Position numbers and translations under genes: made by a program
The notes under the pieces: model-generated
Seen by the model: the letters and a program-made list of their open reading frames with translations, nothing else
Databases searched by the model: none
Told to the model about the DNA's origin: nothing
In this document: positions 11,901 to 24,575 of the stretch, piece after piece
How the letters are laid out: the number at the start of each line of letters is the position of its first letter
Numbering within the stretch: the stretch's first letter is position 1
NCBI RefSeq assembly: GCF_048773025.1
Contig: NC_133562.1
Location: 31,779,501-31,843,500, forward strand
Source: Camelus bactrianus
Taxonomy: Eukaryota > Chordata > Mammalia > Artiodactyla > Camelidae
Direction: 5' to 3'
DNA: 64,000 nucleotides

Positions 11901-14900
11901 TCCATACATATATATGGGGTGGTACTAGCTCCAACTCGGTTTTACAGTGAAAACTGAAGGAACTTCAAACCGGCACTAGAAAACAGACTTAGAAACCAGA
12001 GTAAAATTTCCTCCTGCAACCCGTTCCTTTTGTGCTAGATGAACGAACGTCTCTCCACATGCTCAGTTCTGAGAGATATGTGTATGTGAAAGCCGTCCTT
12101 CAACTAGCTTGTTGGGAACACAATGTTCCTTTTCAGTTGCAAACTCCACTCCATATATATATATGGGTATTTACGAGCTTCAAAACTGTTTTACATGTGA
12201 CAACTGCAGGAAATTCAAACCGGCACTAGGAAACAGACTGAGAAACCAGAGTAAAAGTTTCTCCTGAAACACGTTCAATTTGTGCTAGATGAACGAACGT
12301 CTCTCCACATGCTCAGTTCTGAGAGATAAGTGTGTGTGAAAGCCGTGCTTCACCTAGCTTGTTGGGAACACAAAGTTCCTTTTCAGCTGCAAACTCCACT
12401 CCATACATATATATGGGGAGGTACTAGCTCCAACTCGGTTTTACAATGAAAACTGCAGGAACTTGAAACCGGCACTAGGAAACAGACTTAGAAACCAGAG
12501 TAAAAGTTCCCCCTGCAATCCGTTCCATTTGTGCTAGATGAACGAACGTCTCTGCACATTCTCAGTTCTGAGAGATATGTGTATGTGATATCCGTCCTTC
12601 AACTAGCTTGTTGGGAACACAAAGTTTCTTTTCATTTGCAAACTCCAATCCATACATATATATGGGGAGGTACGAACACCAACTCGGTTTTACAGTGAAA
12701 ACTGCAGGAACTTCAAAACGGAACTAGGAAACAGACTGAGAAACCAGAGTAAAATTTTCTCCTGCAACCCTTTCCCTTTGTGCTAGATGAACGAACGTCT
12801 CTCCACATGCTCAGTTCTGAGAGATAATTGTGTGTGAAAGCCGTCCTTCACCTAGATTGTTGGAACACAAAGTTTCTTTTCAGTTGCAAACTATACTCCA
12901 TATATATATATAAGGGGAGGTACAAGCTCCAACTCTGTTTTACAGTGAAAACTGCAGGAACTTCAAACCGGCACTTGGAAACAGACTGAGAAACCAGAGA
13001 AAAATTTTCTCCTGCAAACCGTTCCCTTTGTGCTAGATGAACGAACGTCTCTCCACATGCTCAGTTCTGAGAAATAGGTGTGTGTGAAAGCCGTCCTTCA
13101 CATAGCTTGTTGGGAACACTAAGTTCCTTTTCAGTTGCAAACTCCACTCCATACATATATATGGGGAGGTACTAGCTCCAACTCGGTTTTACAGTGAAAA
13201 CTGCAGGAACTTGAACCCGGCACTAGGAAACAGACTTAGAAACCAGAGTAAAAGTTCCTCCTGCAACCCGTTCCCTTTGTGCTAGATGAACTAACGTCTC
13301 TCCACATGCTCAGTTCTGAGAGATATGTGTATGTGAAAGCCGTCCTTCAAGTAGCTTGTTGGGAACACAAAATTTCTTTTCATTTGCAAACACCACTCCA
13401 TACATATATATGGGTAGGTACGAGCTCCAACTCGGTTTTACAGTGACAACTGCAGGAACTTCAAACCGGCACTAGGAAACACACTGAGAAACCAGAGAAA
13501 AGTTTCTGCTGCAACCCGTTCATTTTGTGCTAGATGAACGAACGTCTCTCCACATGCTCCCTTCTGAGAAATCAATGTGTGTTAAAGCCGTCCTTCAACT
13601 GGCTTGTTGGGAACACAAAGTTTCTTTTCAGTAGCAAACACCTCTCCATACATATATATAGGGAGGTACAAGCTCCAAATCAGTTTTACAGTGAAAAATG
13701 CAGGAACTTCATACCGGCACTAGGAAACACACTGAGAAATCATAGTAAAAATTTCTCCTGCAACCAGTTCCCTTTGTGCTAGATGAAAGAACGTATCACC
13801 ACATGCTCACTTCTGAGAGATAAGTGTGTGTGAAAGCCGTCCTTAACCTAGCTTGTTAGGAACACAAAGTGTCTTTCAGTTGCAAACTCCACTCCTTACA
13901 TATATATGGGGAGTTACTAGCACCATCTCGGTTTTACAGTGAAAACAGCAGGAAATTCAAACCGGCACTAGGAAACACACTGAGAAACCAGAGTAAAAAT
14001 TTCTCCTGCAAACCGTTTAATTTGTGCTAGATGAACGAACGTCTCTGCACATGATCACTTCTGAGAAATCAGTGTGTGTGAAAGCCGTTCTTCACCTAGC
14101 ATGTAGGGAACACAAAGTTTCTTTTCATTTTCAAACTATACTCCATTCATATTTATGGCGTGGTATTAGCCCCAACTCGGTTTTATAGTGAAAACTGCAG
14201 GAACTTCAAACCGGCACTAGGAAACACACTGAGAAACCAGATTAAAAGTTTATCCTGCAACCCATTCCATTTGTGCTAAATGAACGAACGACTCTCCACA
14301 TGCTCAGTTCTGAGAGATAATTGAGTGTGAAAGCCGTCCTTCACGTAGCTTATTGGGAACACAAATTTTCTATTAATTTGCATACTCCACTCCATACAAA
14401 TATATGGGGAGGTACTAGCTCCAACTCTGTTTTACAGTGAAAACTGCAGGAATTTCAAACCGGCACTAGGAATCAGACTTAGAACCTACAGGAAAGTTTC
14501 TCCTGCAACCCGTTCCCTTTGTGCTAGATGAACGAAAGACTCTCCACATGCTCAGTTCTGAGAGAAAATTGTGTGTGAAAGCCGTCCTTCACCTATTTTG
14601 TTGGGAACGCATAGTTACTTTTATATTGCAAACTTCACTCCATACACTTATATGGGTAGGTACTAGCTCCAACATGGTTTTACAGGGAAAACTGCAAGAA
14701 CTTTAAACCGGCACTAGGAAACACACTGAGAAACCAGAGTAAAAGTATCTCCTGCAACCCATTCCCTTTGTGCTACATGAACGATCATCTCTCCACATGC
14801 TCAGTTCTGAGATATGAGTGTGTGAAACCGTCATTCACCTAGCTTGTTAGGAACACAAAGTTTCTTTCAGTTGCAAACTCAACTCCTTACATATATATTG

Positions 14901-16206
14901 TGAGATACTAGCACCAACTCGGTTTTACAGTGAAAACTGCAGGAACTTTAAACCGGCACTAGGAAACACACTGAGAACCAGAGTAAAAGTTTCTCCTGCA
15001 ATCCGTTCCGTTTTTGCTAGATGAATGAACGTCTCTCCACATGCTCAGTTCTGAGAAATCAGTGTGTTTGAAAGCCGTACTTCAACTAGCTTGTTGGGAA
15101 CACAAAGTTTCTTTTCTGTTGCAAACTCCACTCTTTACATATATATGAGGAGGTATCAGATCCAAAACTTTTTCAAAGTGAAAACTGCATTAACTTTAAA
15201 CTGGCACTAGGAAACACACTGAGAAACAAGAGTAAAAGTTTCTCCTGCAACCCGTTCCATTTGTGCTAGATAAACGAACGTCTCTCTACATGCTCAGTTC
15301 TGAGGCATAAGTGTGTGTGAAAGCCGACCTTCACATATCTTGTTTGGAAAACAAAGTTTCTTTTCAGTTGCAAACTCCACTCCATACATATATATGGGGA
15401 GGTATTAGCTCCAACTCGGTTTTACAGTGAAAACTGCAGGACCTTCAAACCGGCACTAGGAAACAGACTGAGAAACCAGAGTAAAAGTTTCTCCTGCAAC
15501 CCGTTCCCCTTGTGATAGATGAACGAACGTCTCTCCACATGCTCTGTTCTGAGAGATAAGTGTGTGTGAAAGCCGTCCTTCACCTAGCTTGTTGGGAACA
15601 CAAAGTTCCTTTTCAGTTGCAAACTCCACTCCATACATATATATGGGGAGGTACTAGCTCCAACACGGTTTTACAGTGAAAACTGCAGGAACTTGAAACC
15701 GGCACTAGGACACAGACTTAGAAACCAGAGTAAAAGTTCCTCCTGCAACCCGTTCCCTTTGTGCTAGATGAACTAACGTCTCTCCACATGCTCAGTTCTG
15801 AGAGATATGTGAATGTGAAAGCCGTCCTTCAAGTAGCTTGCTGGGAACACAAAATTTCTTTTCATTTGCAAACACCACTCCATACATATATATGGGTAGG
15901 TACGAGCTCCAACTCGGTTTTACAGTGAAAACTGCAGGAACTTCAAACCGGCACTAGGAAACAGACTGAGAAACCAGAGTAATAGTTTCTCCTGAAACCC
16001 GTTCCCATTGTGCTAGATGAACGAACGTCTCTCCACATGCTCAGTTCTGAGAGATAAGTGTGTGTGAAAGCCGTGCTTCACCTAGCTTGTTGGGAACACA
16101 AAGTTTCTTTTCAGTTGCAAACTCCAATCCATACATATATATGGGGTGGTACTAGCTCCAACTCGGTTTTACAGTGAAAACTGCAGGAACTTCAAACCGG
16201 CACTAG
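8991..16206 (+). repeat. 7,216-bp HOR, tandem copy 2
   Basis: This is a direct tandem copy of 1775-8990, of equal length and about 99.9% identical by eye. It ends near 16206, where the sequence changes from cactaggaaac to cactagaaaac and continues with material like 4764 onward instead of starting a third copy. The very low divergence implies a recent unequal exchange or duplication; an assembly duplication is the alternative. Confidence 0.92.
13443..15406 (+). repeat. Module B, copy 2
   Basis: This is the module B copy inside the second 7,216-bp HOR. It matches 6227-8190, with the two substitutions at 14598 and 14747. Confidence 0.88.
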
Positions 16207-16880
16207 AAAACAGACTTAGAAACCAGAGTAAAACTTCCTCCTGCAACCCGTTCCCTTTCTGCTAGATGAACGAACGTCTCTCCACATGCTCAGTTCTGAG
16301 AGATATGTGTATGTGAAAGCCGTCTTTCAACTAGCTTGTTGGGAACACAATGTTCCTTTTCAGTTGCAAACTCCAATCCATATATATATATGGGGAGTTA
16401 CGAGCTCCAACTCTGTTTTACATGTGACAACTGCAGGAAATTCAAACCGGCACTAGGAAACAGACTGAAAAACCAGAGTAAAAGTTATTCCTGCAACCCG
16501 TTCCATTTGTGCTAGATGAACGAACGACTCTCCACATGCTCAATTCTGAGAGATAAGTGTGTGTGAAAGCCGTGCTTCACCTAGCTTGTTGGGATCACAA
16601 AGTTTCTTTTCCGTTTCAAACTCCACTCCATATATATATATGGGGCGGTACTAGCACCAACTCGGTTTTACAGTGAAAATTGCAGGAACTTCAAACCGGC
16701 ACTAGGAAACAGACTGAGAAACCAGAGAAAAAGTTTCTCCTGCAACCCGTTCCTTTTGCGCTAGATGAACGAACGTCTCTCCACATGCTCAGTTCTGAGA
16801 GATAAGTGTGTGAAAGCCGTCCTTCACCTAGCTTGTTGGGAACACAAAGTTCCTTTTCAGTTGCAAAATCCACTCCATAA
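16207..16880 (+). repeat. Ordinary monomers following the 7.2-kb pair
   Basis: About three monomers. 16207-16500 matches about 4764-5057 (offset 11,443), including the tacatgtgacaactg variant. The array then diverges into other ordinary subtypes. Nothing other than satellite is seen. Confidence 0.85.
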
Positions 16881-18650
16881 ATATATATGGGGAGGTACTA
16901 GCTCCAACTCGGTTTTACAGTGAAAACTGCAGGAACTTCAAACCGGCACTAGGAAACAGACTGAGAAACCAGAGAAAAAGTTCCTCCTGCAACCCGTTCC
17001 CTTTGTACTAGATGAACGAATGTCTCTCCACATGCTCAGTTCTGAGAGATATGTGTATGTGAAATCTTGGGAACACAAAATTTCTTTTCATTTGCAAACA
17101 CCACTCCATACATATATATGGGGATGTACTATCTTCAACTCGCATTTACAGTGAAAACTGCAGGAACTTGAAACCGGCACTAGGAAACAGACTTAGAAAC
17201 CAGCGTAAAAGTTCCTCCTGCAAACCGTTCCTTTGTGCTAGATGAACGAACGTCTCTCCACATGCTCAGTTCTAAGAGATATGTGTATGTGAAAGCCGTC
17301 CTTCAACTAGCTTGTTGGGAACACAACGTTTGTTTTCATTTTCAAACACCACTCCATACATATATATCGGTAAGTACGAGCTCCAACTCGGTTTTACAGT
17401 GAAAACTGCAGGAACTTCAAACCGGCACTAGGAAACAGACTTAGAAACCAGAGTAAAAGTTTCTCCTGCAAACCGTTCCCTTTGTGGTAGATGAACGAAC
17501 GTCTCTCCACATGCTCAGTTCTGAGAGATAAGTGTGTGTGAAAGCCATGCTTCACCTAGCTTGTTGGGAACACAAGGTTTCTTTTCAGTTGCAAACTCCA
17601 CTCCATACATATATATGGGGTGGTACTAGCTCCAAATCGGTTTTACAGTGAAAACTGCAGGAACTTTAAACCGGCACTAGGAAACAGACTGAGAAACCAG
17701 AGTTAAAGTTTCTCCTGCAACCCGTTCCATTTGTGCTAGATGAACGAACGTCTCTCCACATGCTCAGTTCTGAGAGATAAGTGTGTGTGAAAGCCGTGCT
17801 TCACCTAGCTTGTTGGGAACACAAAGTTTCTTTTCAGTTGCAAACTCCACTCCACACATATATATGGGGAGGTATTAGCTTCAACTCGGTTTTACAGTGA
17901 AAACTGCAGGAACTAATAACCGGCACTAGGAAACAGACTGAGAAACCAGAGTAAAAGTTCCTCCTGCAACCCGTTCCCTTTGTGCTAGATGAACGAACGT
18001 CTCTCCACATGCTCAGTTCTGAGAGATATGTGTATGTGAAAGTCGTCCATCACCTAGCTTGTTGGGAACACAAAGTTTCTTTTCATTTGCAAACTCCATT
18101 CCATACATATATATGGGTAGGTACGAGCTCCAACTCGGTTTTACAGTGAAAACTGCAGGACCTTCAAACCGGCACTAGGAAACAGACTGAGAAACCTGAG
18201 TAAAAGTTTCTCCTGCAACCCGTTCCTTTTGTGCTAGATGAACGAACGTCTCTCCACATGCTCTGTTCTGAGAGATAAGTGTGTGTGAAAGCCGTCCTTC
18301 ACATAGCTTGTTGGGAACACAAAGATCCTTTTCATTTGCAAACTCCACTCCATACATACATATGGGGAGGTACTAGTTCCAATTCGGTTTTACTGTGAAA
18401 TATTCAGGAATTTCAAACCGGCACTAGGAAACAGACTGAGAAACCAGAGTAAAAGTTTCTCCTGCAACCCGTTCCTTTTGCGCTAGATGAACGAACATCT
18501 CTCAACATGCTCAGTTCTGAGAGATAAGTGTGTGTGAAAGCCGTCCTTCACCTAGCTTTTTGGGATCACATAGTTTCTTTTCAGTTGCAAGCTTCAATCC
18601 ATACATATATATGGTGAGGTACTATCTCCAACTCGGTTTTACAGAGAAAA
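16880..18650 (+). repeat. Module C, copy 1 (offset 4,703 bp to copy 2)
   Basis: About seven monomers match 21583-23353 at an offset of 4,703 bp (about 19 monomers). They share the 18-bp-deleted monomer, the cagcgtaaaag and gtggtagatg variants, the tcgtccatcacc monomer and the tattcaggaatttc monomer. Scattered substitutions show that it is not among the youngest duplications. Confidence 0.83.
16921..17151 (+). repeat. Short monomer with 18-bp deletion (231 bp), copy 1
   Basis: The monomer is 231 bp because 18 bp are missing between gtgaaat and cttgggaacac, removing the cgtccttcaactagcttg segment near phases 147-164. The two other copies in the window carry the same deletion, so it arose once and was copied. 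Confidence 0.9.
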
Positions 18651-18893
18651 ATGCAGGAACGTCAAACCGGCACTTGGAAACAGACTGAGAAACCAGAGAA
18701 AAAATTTCTCCTGCAACCCGTTCCCTTTGTGCTATATGAACGAACGTCTCTCCACATGCTCAGTTCTGAGAGATATTTGTATGTGTAAGCCGTCCTTCAA
18801 CTAGCTTGTTGGGAACACAAAGTTTCTTTTCAGTTGCTTACGCCACTCCATACATATATATGGGGAGGTACAATCTCCAACTCTGTTTTACCT
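18645..18893 (+). repeat. Hybrid monomer (one-monomer fusion relative to 31.5 kb)
   Basis: The left half matches the monomer at about 31525 (gaacgtcaaaccggcacttgg, gtgctatatgaac). The right half matches the monomer one repeat further on, near 31901 (gatatttgtatgtgtaag). The offset to the 31-kb copy jumps from 12,880 to 13,129, exactly one monomer, inside phases of about 95-128. This is a typical product of unequal exchange or deletion between neighbours. Confidence 0.8.
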
Positions 18894-19143
18894 TGAAAAT
18901 AGCAGGAACATCAAACCGGCACTAGGAAACACACTGAGAAAGCCAGAGTAAAAGTTTCTCCTGCAACCCGTTCCCTTTGTGCTGGATGATCGAACTTCTC
19001 TCCACATGCTCAATTCTGGGAGATAAGTGTGTTTGAAAGCCGTTCTTCACCTAGCTTGTTGGGAGCACAATGTTTCTTATCATTTGCAAACTCCACTGCA
19101 TATATAAATATGTGGAAGTACTAGCTACAATTGTGTTTTTCAG
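18894..19143 (+). repeat. Hybrid monomer fusing D-like left half to I-like right half
   Basis: The left half has aacatcaaaccgg, gaaagccagag and gctggatgatcgaac, as in D monomers. The right half has ttctgggagataag and gggagcacaatg, as in I monomers. Relative to 32.0-32.4 kb exactly one monomer is missing (offset 13,129 to 13,375). Either this is a deletion of D, or D at 32.1 kb was gained later. Confidence 0.78.
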
Positions 19144-19390
19144 TGACAACTGCAGGAAATTCAAACCGGCACTAGGAAACACACTGAAAAACCAGAGTAA
19201 AACTTTCCCTGCTACCCGTTCCATTTGTGCTAGATAAACGAACGTCTCTCCACGTGCTCAGTTCTGAGAGATAAGTGTGTGTGAAAACCGTCCTTCACCT
19301 AGCTTTTTGGGAACACAAAATCTCTTTTCAGTTGCAAAATCCACTCCATACATATAAATGGGTAGCTACTTGCTCCAACTCTTTTTAACA

Positions 19391-20890
19391 GTGACAACTG
19401 CAGGAACTTCAAACCGGCACTAGGAAACACACTGAGAAACCAGAGAAAAGTTTCTCCTGCAACCCGTTCATTTTGTGCTAGATGAACGAACGTCTCTCCA
19501 CATGCTCCCTTCTGAGAAATCAGTGTGTGTTAAAGCCGTCCTTCAACTGGCTTGTTGGGAACACAAAGTTTCTTTTCAGTAGCAAACACCTCTCCATACA
19601 TATATATAGGGAGGTACAAGCTCCAAATCAGTTTTACAGTGAAAATTGCAGGAACTTCATACCGGCACTAGGAAACACACTGAGAAATCATAGTAAAAAT
19701 TTCTCCTGCAACCAGTTCCCTTTGTGCTAGATGAAAGGACGTATCACCACATGCTCACTTCTGAGAGATAAGTGTGTGTGAAAGCCGTCCTTAACCTAGC
19801 TTGTTAGGAACACAAAGTTTCTTTCAGTTGCAAACTCCACTCCTTACATATATATGGGGAGTTACTAGCACCATCTCGGTTTTACAGTGAAAACAGCAGG
19901 AAATTCAAACCGGCACTAGGAAACACACTGAGAAACCAGAGTAAAAATTTCTCCTGCAAACCGTTTAATTTGTGCTAGATGAACGAACGTCTCTGCACAT
20001 GATCAGTTCTGAGAAATTAGTGTGTGTGAAAGCCGTTCTTCACCTAGCATGTAGGGAACACAAAGTTTCTTTTCATTTTCAAACTACACTCCATTCATAT
20101 ATATGGCGTGGTATTAGCCCCGACTCGGTTTTATAGTGAAAACTGCAGGAACTTCAAACCGGCACTAGGAAACACACTGAGAAACCAGATTAAAAGTTTA
20201 TCCTGCAACCCATTCCATTTGTGCTAAATGAACGAACGACTCTCCACATGCTCAGTTCTGAGAGATAATTGAGTGTGAAAGCCGTCCTTCACGTAGCTTA
20301 TTGGGAACACAAATTTTCTATTAATTTGCATACTCCACTCCATACAAATATATGGGGAGGTACTAGCTCCAACTCTGTTTTACAGTGAAAACTGCAGGAA
20401 TTTCAAACCGGCACTAGGAATCAGACTTAGAACCTACAGGAAAGTTTCTCCTGCAACCCGTTCCCTTTGTGCTAGATGAACGAAAGACTCTCCACATGCT
20501 CAGTTCTGAGAGAAAATTGTGTGTGAAAGCCGTCCTTCACCTATTTTGTTGGGAACGCATAGTTACTTTTATGTTGCAAAATTCAATCCATACACTTATA
20601 TGGGTAGGTACTAGCTCCAACACGGTTTTACAGGGAAAACTGCAGGAACTTCAAACCGGCACTAGGAAACACACTGAGAAACCAGAGTAAAAGTTTCTCC
20701 TGCAACCCATTCCCTTTGTGCTACATGAACGATCATCTCTCCACATGCTCAGTTCTGAGAGATGAGTGTGTGAAACCGTCATTCACCTAGCTTGTTAGGA
20801 ACACAAAGTTTCTTTCAGTTGCAAACTCAACTCCTTACATATATATTGTGAGATACTAGCACCAACTCGGTTTTACAGTGAAAACTGCAG
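19391..20890 (+). repeat. Module B, copy 3 (right end truncated)
   Basis: It matches module B copy 1 at an offset of 13,164 bp over about six monomers. It then switches near 20880 to an ordinary monomer (gaacttgaaaccgg, cagcgtaaaag), so the E-type end is absent. Confidence 0.85.
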
Positions 20891-21583
20891 GAACTTGAAA
20901 CCGGCACTAGGAAACAGACTTAGAAACCAGCGTAAAAGTTCCTCCTGCAAACCGTTCATTTGTGCTAGATGAACGAACGTCTCTCCACATGCTCAGTTCT
21001 AAGAGATATGTGTATGTGAAAGCCGTCCTTCAACTAGCTTGTTGGGAACACAAAATTTCTTTTCATTTTCAAACACCACTCCATACATATATATCGGTAA
21101 GTACGAGCTCCAACACGGTTTTACAATGAAAACTGCAGGAACATCAAACCGGCACTTGGAAACAGACTGAGAAACCAGAGAAAAAATTTCTCCTGAAACC
21201 CATTCCTATGTGCTAGATGAACGAACGTCTCTCCACATGCTCAGTTCTGAGAGATAAGTGTGTGTGAAAGCCGTCCTTCACCTAACTTGTTGGGAACACA
21301 AAGTTCCTTTTCATTTGCAAATTCCACTCCATACATATATATGGGGAGGTACTAGCTCCAACTCTGTTTTACAGTGAAAACTGCAGGAACTTTAAACCGG
21401 CACTAGGAAACAGACTGAGAAACCAGAGTAAAAGTTTCTCCTGCAAACCGTTCCCTTTGTGGTAGATGAACGAACGTCTCTCCACATGCTCAGTTCTGAG
21501 AGATAAGTGTGTGTGAAAGCCGTGCTTCACCTAGCTTGTTGGGAACACAAAGTTCCTTTTCAGTTGCAAACTCCACTCCATAC
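20891..21583 (+). repeat. Ordinary monomers between module B copy 3 and module C copy 2
   Basis: About three monomers. They include one with the G-type features cacttggaaacag and gaaacccattcctatg (near 21140-21215) and one with gtggtagatg. Only satellite sequence is seen. Confidence 0.8.
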
Positions 21584-23353
21584 ATATATATGGGGAGGTA
21601 CTAGCTCCAACTCGGTTTTACAGTGAAAACTGCAGGAACTTCAAACCGGCACTAGGAAACAGACAGAGAAACCAGAGAAAAAGTTCCTCCTGCAACCCGT
21701 TCCCTTTGTACTAGATGAACGAACGTCTCACCACATGCTCAGGTCTGAGAGATATGTGTATGTGAAAGCTTGGGAACACAAAATTTCTTTTCATTTGCAA
21801 ACACCACTCCATAAATATATATGGGGATGTACTATCTTCAACTCGGTTTTACATTGAAAACTGCAGGAACTTGAAACCGGCACTAGGAAACAGACTTAGA
21901 AACCAGCGTAAAAGTTCCTCCTGCAAACCGTTCCTTTGTGCTAGATGAACGAACGTCTCTCCACATGCTCAGTTCTAAGAGATATGTGTATGTGAAAGCC
22001 GTCCTTCAACTAGCTTGTAGGGAACACAAAATTACTTTTCATTTTCAAACACCACTCCATACATAGATATCGGTAAGTACGAGCTCCAACTCGGTTTTAC
22101 AGTGAAAACTGCAGGAACTTCAAACCGGCACTAGGAAACAGACTGAGAAACCAGAGTAAAAGTTTCTCCTGCAAACCGTTCCCTTTGTGGTAGATGAACG
22201 AACGTCTCTCCACATGCTCAGTTCTGAGAGATAAGTGTGTGTGAAAGCCGTGCTTCACCTAGCTTGTTGGGAACACAAAGTTCCTTTTCAGTTGCAAACT
22301 CCACTCCATACATATATATGGGGAGGTACTAGCTCCAAATCGGTTTTACAGTGAAAACTGCAGGAACTTCAAACTGGCACTAGGAAACAGACTGAGAAAC
22401 CAGAGAAAAAGTTTCTCCTGCAACCCGTTCCCTTTGTGCTAGATAAACGAACGTCTCTCCACATGCTCAGTTCTGAGAGATAAGTGTGTGTGAAAGCCGT
22501 GCTTCACCTAGCTTGTTGGGAACACAAAGTTTCTTTTCAGTTGCAAACTACACTCCACACATATATATGGGGAGGTATTAGCTTCAACTCGGTTTTACAG
22601 TGAAAACTGCAGGAACCTGAAACCGGCACTAGGAAACAGACTGAGAAACCAGAGTAAAAGTTCCTCCTGCAACCGGTTCCCTTTGTGCTAGATGAACGAA
22701 CGTCTCTCCACATGCTCAGTTCTGAGAGATATGTGTATGTGAAAGTCGTCCATCACCTAGCTTGTTGGGAACACAAAGTTTCTTTTCATTTGCAAACTCC
22801 ATTCCATACATATATATGGGTAGGTACGAGCTCCAACTCGGTTTTACAGTGAAAACTGCAGGACCTTCAAACCGGCACTAGGAAACAGACTGAGAAACCT
22901 GAGTAAAAGTTTCTCCTGCAACCCGTTCCTTTTGTGCTAGATGAACGAACGTCTCTCCACATGCTCTGTTCTGAGAGATAAGTGTGTGTGAAAGCCGTCC
23001 TTCACATAGCTTGTTGGGAACACAAAGATCCTTTTCATTTGCAAACTCCACTCCATACATATATATGGGGAAGTACTAGTTCCAATTCGATTTTACTGTG
23101 AAATATTCAGGAATTTCAAACCGGCACTAGGAAACAGACTGAGAAACCAGAGTAAAAGTTTATCCTGCAACCCGTTCCTTTTGCGCTAGATGAACGAACG
23201 TCTCTCAACATGCTCAGTTCTGAGAGATAAGTGTGTGTGAAAGCCGTCCTTCACCTAGCTTGTTGGGAACACATAGTTTCTTTTCAGTTGCAAACTTCAA
23301 TCCATACATATATATGGTGAGGTACTAGCTCCAACTCGGTTTTACAGTGAAAA
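21583..23353 (+). repeat. Module C, copy 2
   Basis: This is the counterpart of 16880-18650 at +4,703 bp, including an 18-bp-deleted monomer at 21624-21854. Its right part also takes part in the 996-bp tandem duplication. Confidence 0.83.
21624..21854 (+). repeat. Short monomer with 18-bp deletion (231 bp), copy 2
   Basis: It has the same 18-bp deletion as 16921-17151 (gtgaaagcttgggaacac) and the same length, within the module C duplication. Confidence 0.9.
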
Positions 23354-23555
23354 CTGCAGGAACTTCAAACCGGCTCTAGGAAACACACTGAGAAACAAGA
23401 GTAAAAGTTTCTCCTGCAACCCGTTCCCTTTGTGCTAGATAAACGAACGTCTCTCTACATGCTCAGTTCTGAGGCATAAGTGTGTGTGAAAGCCGACCTT
23501 CACATATCTTGTTTGGAAAACAAAGTTTCTTTTCAGTTGCAAACTCCACTCCATA
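22560..23555 (+). repeat. 996-bp four-monomer tandem duplication, copy 1
   Basis: It matches position +996 with few substitutions (for example gaacctgaaacc versus gaacttgaatcc). It contains the tcgtccatcacc monomer, the ctctgttctgag / aaagatcc monomer, the tattcaggaatttc monomer and an E-type monomer (gataaacg, gaggcataag). Confidence 0.85.
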
Positions 23556-24575
23556 CATATATATGGGGAGGTATTAGCTTCAACTCGGTTTTACAGTGAA
23601 AACTGCAGGAACTTGAATCCGGCACTAGGAAACAGACTGAGAAACCAGAGTAAAAGTTCCTCCTGCAACCCGTTCCCTTTGTGATAGATGAACGAACGTC
23701 TCTCCACATGCTCAGTTCTGAGAGATATGTGTATGTGAAAGTCGTCCATCACCTAGCTTGTTGGGAACACAAAGTTTCTTTTCATTTGCAAACTCCATTC
23801 CATACATATATATGGGTAGGTACGAGCTCCAACTCGGTTTTACAGTGAAAACTGCAGGACCTTCAAACCGGCACTAGGAAACAGACTGAGAAACCTGAGT
23901 AAAAGTTTCTCCTGCAACCCGTTCCTTTTGTGCTAGATGAACGAACGTCTCTCCACATGCTCTGTTCTGAGAGATAAGTGTGTGTGAAAGCCGTCCTTCA
24001 CATAGCTTGTTGGGAACACAAAGATCCTTTTCATTTGCAAACTCCACTCCATACATATATATGGGGAAGTACTAGTTCCAATTCGGTTTTACTGTGAAAT
24101 ATTCAGGAATTTCAAACCGGCACTAGGAAACAGACTGAGAAACCAGAGTAAAAGTTTATCCTGCAACCCGTTCCTTTTGCGCTAGATGAACGAACGTCTC
24201 TCAACATGCTCAGTTCTGAGAGATAAGTGTGTGTGAAAGCCGTCCTTCACCTAGCTTGTTGGGAACACATAGTTTCTTTTCACTTGCAAACTTCAATCCA
24301 TACATATATATGGTGAGGTACTAGCTCCAACTCGGTTTTACAGTGAAAACTGCAGGAACTTCAAACCGGCTCTAGGAAACACACTGAGAAACAAGAGTAA
24401 AAGTTTCTCCTGCAACCCGTTCCCTTTGTGCTAGATAAACGAACGTCTCTCTACATGCTCAGTTCTGAGGCATAAGTGTGTGTGAAAGCCGACCTTCACA
24501 TATCTTGTTTGGAAAACAAAGTTTCTTTTCAGTTGCAAACTCCACTCCATACATATATATGGGGAGGTATTAGCT
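23556..24575 (+). repeat. 996-bp four-monomer tandem duplication, copy 2
   Basis: This is the second copy of 22560-23555. It ends near 24575 where tattagcttc becomes tattagctcc and the 13.6-kb unit takes over. The same monomers appear again at 30.77-31.53 kb. Confidence 0.85.

Noticed and set aside
8991-16206. Near-identical duplications as pure assembly error
   Set aside because: Not adopted as the main reading: the copies differ at specific positions, and the units nest and overlap in a consistent order, which assembly duplication would not normally produce. It cannot be excluded without reads.
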